Shown here piece by piece: positions 1-5,949 of a DNA stretch of 5,949 bases. The notes under the pieces were generated by a model, which saw only the letters and a list, made by a program, of their open reading frames with translations, did no database searches and was not told where the DNA came from. Position 1 is the stretch's first letter. Every line of letters begins with the position of its first letter. Source of the stretch: Oscillospiraceae bacterium (GTDB lineage Bacteria; Bacillota; Clostridia; Oscillospirales; Acutalibacteraceae); assembly GCA_031283835.1 (NCBI GenBank), contig JAITBA010000200.1, forward strand, positions 1 through 5,949. The letters are read 5' to 3'. The position numbers were made by a program, and so were the translations under genes.

Positions 1-3000
1 AGGAGATGTTTCGGCAATTTGGTGGGCAGGGCGGGCGCGGCGTAACCGACAGCCTGCGCGCGCTGACAATGCACCGGGCGCTGGAGGGGCTGCGGCCTGG
101 GCTTACATTATTCGCCGAAGCGGACGGGCGCACGGTGCCCGCGCTGCTGCGGCTGCGGCAAGAATTGAGTGCGGCAGGCACCAGCCCGGAGGAATTTGGG
201 CGCACGGCGCAACGGTTGGGTCTGGCAAAGCTGAAAGAGCTGGCGCTGCTGCTGCAAGGCTATGACGCGCTGCTGACAGAGCGGTTTGGCGGCACGGGAG
301 ACATGCTGCAGGCGCTGTGGCGGCAACTGGAAACCTCGCAAGGCCATGCTTTTTTTGCCGGAAAAATAATCGCGGTGGATGCTTTTTGGGGATTCACACA
401 GATGGAAGCGAAAATCTTGGGACGGATTTTTTCGCAGGCAGCGGAGGTCTATGTGACCCTGTGCGCCGACGGGGTGCACGAAAACGACGGCGCGGAGGTC
501 TTTGCGCACACACGGCGCACGGCAGCCCAACTGCGGCGCCTGGCGCAAGAAGCCGGGGTGCCGGTTGCAACGACGCGGATGTTACCGGAAGACGGTGCCC
601 CCTTGCCCCGTTTTGTTGGCAGCCCTGCTTTGGCGGCCCTCGAGACGGCGCTTGTACGCGAAAGCGCAAAAAACACATGTGACGCATCGCGGTCTATCGC
701 GTTGCTGGCTTGCGAAGACGTGGAAACCGAATGCGCTGCCGTCGCGGCAGAAATTAAGCGGCTGCTGCGAGAAGAAGGCTTTCGGTGCCGCGAAATTGCC
801 GTGTTGGCGCGCAACGCAGACGACTATGAGCGGCCGTTTTTTGCCGCGCTGCGGCGGGTGGGCGTGCCGCTGTTTGCGGATATGCGGCAGCCGGTGGAGG
901 GCCAGCCCCTCATGCGCCTGGTGACAGAAGCCTTGGCGATTGCCGCGCGCGGCCTCGAAACCGACACGGTGCTGCGGCTGCTAAAAACCGGGCTGACGAC
1001 GCTGAACGACGAAGAAATTGCGCTGGCGGAGGACTACGCACTGCTGTGGCGGGTGCGGGGCGACGGCTGGTTGCGGCATTGGAAAGCCCACCCGCAGGGT
1101 TTGGGCGACTACCTTTGGAACGAACAGACAGACGCGCAATTGGCACAGTTGAACGCGCTGCGCGAAAAAATCGCGTGGCCGCTGCAAAATTTTCGGCAGG
1201 CGATGCGAAACTGCACAGGGGTTTCTGGCGGGGCGGCTGTCTACGCTTTGTTGCAGCAACTGTGCGTGCCCGGCGCGCTAAAACAGCTGCGCGAAGTACT
1301 CATCAGCGACGAACAGCAAACCGCTGCCGGGGAGCTGATCCGGGTGTGGGATCTTTGCATGGAAATGCTGGACCAGATTGCGCGGGTGACGCAGGCGGAG
1401 CCGCTGGGCGCGGGGGCCTACGCGGAACTGTTTGGGCTGGTGCTGGGCATGCAGACGCTGGGCCAGTTGCCCCAGAGCCTAGATGCCGTGACCTTTGGCG
1501 CGGCTGACCGCGTGCGGTTTCAGACAAACAAGGCCGCACCCCGGGCGGTGTTTGTGCTGGGGCTCAACGACGGGGCGTTCCCCAAAGTGCCGGGGGACGA
1601 TGGTCTTGTGACCGACCGGGAGCGGGCCGCGCTGAAAGAGGCGGGTCTTGCCATGCAAGACGGCGCGGCGCAGCAGCTGGCCATGGAACAGCTGATTGCC
1701 TATCGCTCGCTCACCGCGCCAAGGGAGCGGTTGTGGTGCAGCTGGGCGTTGCGCAACGCCGCCGCCGAGGAATTGCGACCCGCGCGCTGGGTGCGGTGGT
1801 TGCGGGAGCGGTTCCCGGAAGTGCCCGTGCGCGAAAGCCGGACGCGCAGCCCTCTGGAAAATTTGGAAGGCGAAAGCGCGGGGTTTGTGCTGCTTTGCGA
1901 CGAACAGGCACGGCACAGCGCGCTTTATAATGCGCTGCTGGAATATTTTTGGCAGGACGCGCGCTATGCGCCCCGGTTGGCGGCCCTGCGGCGCACGGCA
2001 GGCGAGAAGCCGGAGACGCTGCGGCTTTCGGCCGACGCGGCGCAGGCGCTCTATCGCGGGGCAGCACACATTTCGCCGTCGCAGGCGGAACGCTACGCAC
2101 GCTGCCCATTCCAACACTTCTGCGTCAGCGGGCTACGGCTGCAAAGCCCCAAGCGGGCGGATTTTGACCCGCTGTTCCGGGGGAGTGCGCTGCACGCGAT
2201 TCTTGAACGGCTGCTGCGGCAAAACGGCACCGAAGCGCTGCTGCAAATGGCACAGCCTCAGCGCCAAGCCGCGCTGCATGCTGTGATGGACAATTATGCG
2301 GCGGAGCACCTGGAAATTGCGGGGCTGCCTGCCCGCGTAACCTACTTATATCGGCGGCTGCGGGATATTGCCGGGCAGGTGCTGGAGCGCATGCTGGCGC
2401 AGTTCGCGGCCAGCACTTTTCGGCCTGTCGCCTTCGAACTGCAAATAGACATGGACCAGCCGGTGAAGCCCTACCAGATTGCGCTGCCGGGCGGCGGCAC
2501 GGTGGCGCTGGGCGGCAAAGCCGACAGGGTGGACTGCGCCGTGGTGAACGGACAGACCTACTTCCGGGTGATTGACTACAAAACCGGCAACAAAGATTTT
2601 GCGCTGGGGGCGGTGTTTGAAGGGCTGAACCTGCAGATGCTGGTGTATCTGTTTGCGCTGTGGAAAAGTAACGTGCCGCCCTATGCCGGGGCGCTGCCTG
2701 CGGGCGTGCTATATGAACAGACGAAGGACCCTGTGCTTGCGGTGGGCGTGCGTGCGCAGACGCCCGAAGAAATCGCACGAGAAAAGCAGGACGCCGCCCG
2801 GGCGGAAGGCTTTGTGCTGGAGGATGCGGACGTGCTTTGCGCCATGGAAGAGGGCGGCGCGGGGATTTTTTTGCCCGCGAAATGCGGCGGCGACGGGGCG
2901 CTCGAAAACCACGTGCTCTCGTTGGAACGGCTGGGAAAACTGCGGCGCGCCGTGGAGGATGTGCTGGCCCAAGAAGTGCTGGCCCTGCGCGCGGGCACAA

Positions 3001-3155
3001 TCCCCGCCGCACCCCTGCGCAGCCAAACCTTTAGCCCTTGCGCCTGGTGCGACTACCAAACTGTGTGCGGCCACGAACCCGGCGGCGCGGTGCGGTGGGA
3101 AACAAAAATGTGCTTTGAAGAGGCGGTCAAGCGGCTGGACGAACTCTATAGCTGA
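1..3155 (+). CDS. addB: AddB, ATP-dependent helicase/deoxyribonuclease subunit B (5'-truncated by window edge)
   Basis: This is the AddB subunit of the AddAB double-strand-break resection nuclease. In this family it degrades the 5'-ended strand and its degenerate helicase fold takes part in Chi recognition. Residues are numbered from the ATG at position 6. The N-terminal part has the helicase-like fold, with an FWGFTQ segment near residue 128 and the AddB-typical FVLGLNDGAFPK at 516-527. The C-terminal RecB-family nuclease shows GSALHAILE (His730), ADRVD (Asp840), IDYKTG (Asp857, Lys859) and LNLQ (Gln877). Cys700 plus the C-x2-C-x5-C set Cys1012/1015/1021 matches the known AddB 4Fe-4S cluster. 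The ATG at 6 is unlikely to be the start: the frame is open to the window edge, the AGGAG before it has no spacing, and the first residues (FRQFGG) resemble an internal AddB segment. B. subtilis AddB is 1166 residues, so roughly 70-80 residues, including the usual Walker A region, lie upstream. The stop is TGA at 3153-3155. The nuclease looks intact. Confidence 0.95.
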   Translation, partial: EMFRQFGGQGGRGVTDSLRALTMHRALEGLRPGLTLFAEADGRTVPALLRLRQELSAAGTSPEEFGRTAQRLGLAKLKELALLLQGYDALLTERFGGTGDMLQALWRQLETSQGHAFFAGKIIAVDAFWGFTQMEAKILGRIFSQAAEVYVTLCADGVHENDGAEVFAHTRRTAAQLRRLAQEAGVPVATTRMLPEDGAPLPRFVGSPALAALETALVRESAKNTCDASRSIALLACEDVETECAAVAAEIKRLLREEGFRCREIAVLARNADDYERPFFAALRRVGVPLFADMRQPVEGQPLMRLVTEALAIAARGLETDTVLRLLKTGLTTLNDEEIALAEDYALLWRVRGDGWLRHWKAHPQGLGDYLWNEQTDAQLAQLNALREKIAWPLQNFRQAMRNCTGVSGGAAVYALLQQLCVPGALKQLREVLISDEQQTAAGELIRVWDLCMEMLDQIARVTQAEPLGAGAYAELFGLVLGMQTLGQLPQSLDAVTFGAADRVRFQTNKAAPRAVFVLGLNDGAFPKVPGDDGLVTDRERAALKEAGLAMQDGAAQQLAMEQLIAYRSLTAPRERLWCSWALRNAAAEELRPARWVRWLRERFPEVPVRESRTRSPLENLEGESAGFVLLCDEQARHSALYNALLEYFWQDARYAPRLAALRRTAGEKPETLRLSADAAQALYRGAAHISPSQAERYARCPFQHFCVSGLRLQSPKRADFDPLFRGSALHAILERLLRQNGTEALLQMAQPQRQAALHAVMDNYAAEHLEIAGLPARVTYLYRRLRDIAGQVLERMLAQFAASTFRPVAFELQIDMDQPVKPYQIALPGGGTVALGGKADRVDCAVVNGQTYFRVIDYKTGNKDFALGAVFEGLNLQMLVYLFALWKSNVPPYAGALPAGVLYEQTKDPVLAVGVRAQTPEEIAREKQDAARAEGFVLEDADVLCAMEEGGAGIFLPAKCGGDGALENHVLSLERLGKLRRAVEDVLAQEVLALRAGTIPAAPLRSQTFSPCAWCDYQTVCGHEPGGAVRWETKMCFEEAVKRLDELYS

Positions 3156-3186
3156 TTCAGCTGAAAATCTCAGACGCTTTTCAGCT
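3150..3186 (+). repeat. Overlapping inverted repeats after addB stop (possible weak terminator or processing hairpin)
   Basis: AGCTGAAAA at 3159-3167 is a perfect inverted match to TTTTCAGCT at 3178-3186, giving a 9-bp stem with a 10-base loop. The left arm also lies in AGCTGA-T-TCAGCT (3150-3162) and in the palindrome TCAGCTGA (3157-3164), so alternative pairings compete. The first copy overlaps the addB stop codon. The main stem is A/T-rich and is followed by only three T residues (3186-3188), so it is not a convincing intrinsic terminator. It could be a weak terminator, an RNA-processing site, a protein-binding palindrome or chance. Confidence 0.45.
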
Positions 3187-3223
3187 TTGATGCGGCGCGG
3201 GCTAAAAAAGACTGCGGATACAA

Positions 3224-3252
3224 TTCTGAATGCCATGTGGAACTGCTATAAT
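3224..3252 (+). promoter_or_regulatory. Candidate extended -10 promoter for addA
   Basis: A perfect -10 hexamer TATAAT lies at 3247-3252. It is preceded by TG at 3244-3245, making the extended -10 form TGnTATAAT. With a 17-base spacer the -35 position is TTCTGA (3224-3229), a poor match, as is tolerated when an extended -10 is present. Transcription would start near 3258-3260 and give a leader of about 50 bases before addA. It sits in the AT-richer gap, where a promoter is expected. It would allow addA to be made independently of read-through from addB. Inferred from motif match only. Confidence 0.6.
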
Positions 3253-3301
3253 CGGCCACAAAAAAATGCCGCGGGCGCACCACGCCGTTACAACCATCAC
3301 G

Positions 3302-3307
3302 AAAGGA
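3302..3307 (+). promoter_or_regulatory. Ribosome binding site of addA
   Basis: AAAGGA is a Shine-Dalgarno-like sequence. It ends 4 bases before the ATG at 3312 and 7 bases before the ATG at 3315. The second spacing is nearer the usual optimum, so the start may be the second of the two adjacent ATG codons, a one-residue difference. Confidence 0.6.
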
Positions 3308-3311
3308 AAAA

Positions 3312-5949
3312 ATGATGCCCAACTGGACGCCTGAACAGAAAAACGCCATCGAAGCCCGGGGAGGGGCGCTTTTGGTGAGCGCGGCGGCAGGGTCGGGCAA
3401 AACGGCGGTGCTGGTGGAGCGGGTGCTGCGGCTTTTGACGGACAAGGAACGGCCTTGCGGCGCGGACGAGCTGCTGATTGTGACTTTTACGCGGGCGGCG
3501 GCGGCGCAGATGCGGGAACGGATTGACCATGCCCTGCGCAAGCGGCTAGAAAGCGAGCCGGGCAACCATGCCCTGCGGCGGCAGCAGCAATTGCTGCCTC
3601 TGGCGCAGATTTGCACCATCGATAAATTTTGCATTCGCCTGGTGCAGGCGCACGGCGCGGCCCATGGGCTGCCGCAAAACACGCGTATTCTTGATGAAAG
3701 CGAGGCGCGGCTGTTGCAAGAAGAAGCGGCGGACGAAGCGCTCGAAGCAGCCTATCTGGCGGACAAAGACGCGTTCCGTCTGCTGGGGCTGCTGCTTGAA
3801 GTCAGCGGGGACGACGGGCGCCTGAAAGCGCTGCTGCAGAGTGCTTCAGAGCTTGCGCTGGCCGCGCCGAACCCCGATGCCTGGCTGGCCGCGTTGCCAC
3901 GGGCCTACGACGCGGCACTGTCTCCGCAGGCGAGCGCATGGGGAAAAACACAGCTTGCGTTTTTGCAAGATTCGCTATCGCAGTTTAAATCGTTTGCAAA
4001 AGACAGCCTGCGCGCTTTGGAGGCCGACACGGCGCTGCGCGCAAAATACGCACCCGCGCTGGAGGACGACATTGCAACGTTTGACCGCCTGCTGGCGTTG
4101 GCGGCACAGGGGGCATGGGACGCGCTGCGGGCGCAGCTGTGTGCGCTAAGTTACGCAAGATTGTCGCCCAAGCCCAAGGGCAGCGATGCCGTGCTGGCAG
4201 AGAGCTGCAAAGCGCGGCGCAAACTTTATACCGACAAAATGGCCCGGCAGAAGTTGGCGGCGCTGCTTTGTGTGAGCGAAGCGGAGCACCGGGAGGACAT
4301 GGCGGCCCTGGCCCCTGTGGCAGCGGCCTTTGCCGCGCTGGCGGGCGATCATCTGCGCATTTGCCGCGAAAAAAAAGCGAGCCGGGGCGCGGCGGAGTTC
4401 AGTGACGTGCTGCATTGGGCGCTGGATTTACTCGTTACGCCGGAAGGGCGGCAAACAACGCTGGCACGGGAGCTTGGCGCACAGTTCCAAGAAATTCTGG
4501 TGGATGAATACCAGGACGTGAATGCCGCGCAGGGCAAGCTGTTTGAGGCTTTGAGCCGTGATGGCCGGGGCGGCAATCTGTTTTTGGTGGGCGATGTGAA
4601 ACAAAGCATCTATAGCTTTCGGCAGGCTAGCCCAGATTTATTCTTGCGCATGCGGCGGGAATTTTCGCCCTTCGACGGCGCGACATACCCGGCATGCCTG
4701 GTTTTGGGCAAAAACTTCCGCTCGCGGCCCGGCATAACGGATGCGGTGAACTTTGTATTCCGCCAGCTCATGCGCGCCGACGCGACGGAAATCGAATACA
4801 CAGAAGAAGAAGAGCTGGTGTGCGGGGCCGGCTTTGCGCCCGCACAGACGCCCGACACTGCGCTGCACCTGCTGGCGTGCGACGCCAACGCCGAGGACGC
4901 GCGGCGCGCCGAGGCGGCCTACATCGCGGATTTGATAGCGGTGGAAGTAGCGGCGGGGCGGCGCAAGGCCCGCGATTTTTGCATTCTGCTGCGATCGGCC
5001 AAAACGGCCGGCACGGTGTATGCCCAGGCCCTGACAGCCGTCGGCGTACCCGCCTATGCCACCGAAACCGAAAGCCTGTTCCAAAGCCGCGAAATTCAGC
5101 TGCTGCTGGCGCTGTTGAAGGTAACGGACAACCCGGTGCAAGACATTCCGCTGGCGGCGGTGTTGTTATCGCCCATTGTGGGGTTTGCGCCCGACGACCT
5201 GGCAAGACTGCACTGCGAACACAGGGCGCTGCCGGGGTTATATCAACGGGTGCGGGCGGCGGCAAACGCCGGGGACGGTGCTTGCGCGCGCTTTTTGGAG
5301 CAGCTGGCCGCATGGCGGCGCATGGCGGCACTGTGCGCGCCCGGTGATTTTGTGCGATGGCTGCTGGAAGAAACCGGACTGTTGGCGCTGGCAGGGGCCA
5401 TGCGGCAGCCGGCCCGCCGCCGTGCCAATCTTCACCGGCTGACGGCATATGCCCTGGCCTTCAGCACGCACAGCGGGGTCTCGCTGCCGGGGTTTTTGCG
5501 CTACCTGCACCGCATTGAGGGCAGCAAAAGCCTGACGGCTGTGAACACGGTTTCGGAGGCCGCGGATGTGGTGCGTATCATGAGCATCCACAAATCCAAG
5601 GGGCTTGAGTTCCCTGTGTGCATTCTGGCGCAGTGCGCGCACGGTTTCAACTTGAGCGACCTGAACGGACCGTTGCTGCTGCACCCCGGCGCGGGGCTGG
5701 CGTTGCAGCGGCCGGAACCGGAAACACGTCGCCGCCTGCGCACGCTGCCCGCCGCGGCGCTGCAAACGGTCATGGCCCGCGGCACCCGCAGCGAAGAGCT
5801 GCGCATGCTCTATGTGGCTATGACCCGCGCGAGAGAGCAACTAATTCTGCTGGCGACCGAGAAGAACCCGGATAAGCGGCTCAATCATTTGGCGGCGCGG
5901 ATTTTGCCGGGACAAACACAGCTGCCCGGCGTGCAGGAGGCAAGTTCCT
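3312..5949 (+). CDS. addA: AddA, ATP-dependent helicase/nuclease subunit A (3'-truncated by window edge)
   Basis: AddA is the motor subunit of AddAB: a 3'-to-5' superfamily 1A helicase with a C-terminal nuclease that cuts the 3'-ended strand until Chi is met. Numbered from the ATG at 3312, the helicase motifs run in order: Q motif WTPEQ (5-9), Walker A AAAGSGKT (Lys30), motif Ia TFTRAAAAQM (58-67), CTIDKFC (101-107), the AddA-typical FSDVLHWAL (from 363), motif II DEYQD (398-402), motif III GDVKQSIYSFR (427-437), motif IV KNFRSR (467-472), motif V MSIHKSKGLEF (757-767) and motif VI LYVAMTRARE (833-842). All key ATPase residues are present. Motif II continues DVN rather than the commoner DTN, a minor change. 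The frame stays open for 879 codons and leaves the window without a stop. B. subtilis AddA is 1232 residues, so about 350, including the RecB-type nuclease domain, should lie beyond. The start is well bounded: TAA at 3249-3251 is the last in-frame stop, and no ATG, GTG or TTG lies between it and 3312. The gene is in the same reading frame as addB, 156 bases after its stop. Confidence 0.96.
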   Translation, partial: MMPNWTPEQKNAIEARGGALLVSAAAGSGKTAVLVERVLRLLTDKERPCGADELLIVTFTRAAAAQMRERIDHALRKRLESEPGNHALRRQQQLLPLAQICTIDKFCIRLVQAHGAAHGLPQNTRILDESEARLLQEEAADEALEAAYLADKDAFRLLGLLLEVSGDDGRLKALLQSASELALAAPNPDAWLAALPRAYDAALSPQASAWGKTQLAFLQDSLSQFKSFAKDSLRALEADTALRAKYAPALEDDIATFDRLLALAAQGAWDALRAQLCALSYARLSPKPKGSDAVLAESCKARRKLYTDKMARQKLAALLCVSEAEHREDMAALAPVAAAFAALAGDHLRICREKKASRGAAEFSDVLHWALDLLVTPEGRQTTLARELGAQFQEILVDEYQDVNAAQGKLFEALSRDGRGGNLFLVGDVKQSIYSFRQASPDLFLRMRREFSPFDGATYPACLVLGKNFRSRPGITDAVNFVFRQLMRADATEIEYTEEEELVCGAGFAPAQTPDTALHLLACDANAEDARRAEAAYIADLIAVEVAAGRRKARDFCILLRSAKTAGTVYAQALTAVGVPAYATETESLFQSREIQLLLALLKVTDNPVQDIPLAAVLLSPIVGFAPDDLARLHCEHRALPGLYQRVRAAANAGDGACARFLEQLAAWRRMAALCAPGDFVRWLLEETGLLALAGAMRQPARRRANLHRLTAYALAFSTHSGVSLPGFLRYLHRIEGSKSLTAVNTVSEAADVVRIMSIHKSKGLEFPVCILAQCAHGFNLSDLNGPLLLHPGAGLALQRPEPETRRRLRTLPAAALQTVMARGTRSEELRMLYVAMTRAREQLILLATEKNPDKRLNHLAARILPGQTQLPGVQEASS
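5310..5329 (+). repeat. 10-bp perfect tandem duplication inside addA
   Basis: GCATGGCGGC occurs twice head to tail, at 5310-5319 and 5320-5329, within the codons for AWRRMAA of AddA (residues about 667-673). The unit is not a multiple of three, so losing or gaining one copy would shift the addA frame between motifs IV and V. It may simply reflect codon choice in an Ala/Arg-rich helix. Confidence 0.6.

Noticed and set aside
6..8. ATG at 6 preceded by AGGAG as the start of addB
   Set aside because: The Shine-Dalgarno-like bases touch the ATG with no spacer, the frame is open to the window edge, and the following residues resemble an internal AddB segment, so the true start is upstream.
1161..1175. 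CGCGA-AAAAA-TCGCG inverted repeat within addB
   Set aside because: Arms are only 5 bp, in conserved-frame coding sequence, and easily arise by chance in GC-rich DNA.
2125..3012. 295-residue minus-strand frame opposite the addB nuclease domain
   Set aside because: The product is a Pro/Arg/Ala-rich low-complexity antisense shadow of GC-rich coding DNA. It has no recognisable domain, and the + strand is clearly coding here.
3159..3190. Strong intrinsic terminator after addB
   Set aside because: The stem is A/T-rich, the loop is 10 bases, and only three T residues follow, so it lacks the GC-rich stem and U-tract expected.
3219..3224. TACAAT as a second -10 element in the gap
   Set aside because: It matches five of six bases but has no -35 at 16-18 bases and no TGn extension; the TGCTATAAT downstream is a much better candidate.
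2653..3315. 220-residue + strand frame bridging addB end, the gap and the addA start
   Set aside because: It lies out of frame over the conserved addB nuclease and iron-sulphur cysteines, has shadow-like Arg/Cys-rich composition, and only continues into the gap because no stop occurs there.
4694..5347. 217-residue + strand frame overlapping addA
   Set aside because: It is out of frame with addA and rich in Arg/Gly/Ala with no domain; addA remains open across it.
4768..5448. 226-residue minus-strand frame opposite addA
   Set aside because: Same Pro/Arg/Ala-rich shadow composition; addA motifs before and after it are in one uninterrupted + frame.
1..5949. A novel defence or mobile system
   Set aside because: Both genes are recognisable AddAB subunits with standard motif order; no toxin, transposase, integrase, phage or extra-domain signature was seen.

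Overview
The window holds one two-gene locus read left to right: addB (5' end cut off by the window) followed by addA (3' end cut off). Together they encode the AddAB (RexAB-type) helicase-nuclease that resects double-strand DNA ends for RecA-dependent recombinational repair. Both proteins are of the Firmicutes type. AddB has a C-terminal RecB-family nuclease domain with a four-cysteine iron-sulphur motif. AddA has a complete superfamily 1A (UvrD/PcrA-like) helicase motif set. The GC-rich coding sequence, with many CTG, GCG and CGG codons, combined with Firmicutes-type AddB and AddA, suggests a high-GC member of the Clostridia, perhaps an Oscillospiraceae/Ruminococcaceae gut bacterium. That placement is inference from style and cannot be proved from this window.

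Layout: positions 1-3155 carry addB, open at the left edge and missing an estimated 70-80 N-terminal residues. Positions 3156-3311 are a 156-base AT-richer gap. It contains overlapping inverted repeats just after the addB stop, an extended -10 promoter candidate (TGCTATAAT) and a ribosome binding site for addA. Positions 3312-5949 carry the first 879 codons of addA. All helicase motifs from the Q motif to motif VI are present, but the C-terminal nuclease domain lies beyond the right edge.

In the complex, AddA supplies the ATP-driven 3'-to-5' motor and the nuclease for the 3'-ended strand. AddB supplies an inactive helicase fold, implicated in Chi recognition, and the nuclease for the 5'-ended strand. 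No tRNA, rRNA, mobile element, CRISPR array or third gene was seen. The other long reading frames are shadows of these two genes. I found no sign of a previously undescribed system. The points worth a second look are small: the intergenic regulatory sequence, two possible slippage sites in addA, and a strand bias of a Chi-like pentamer.
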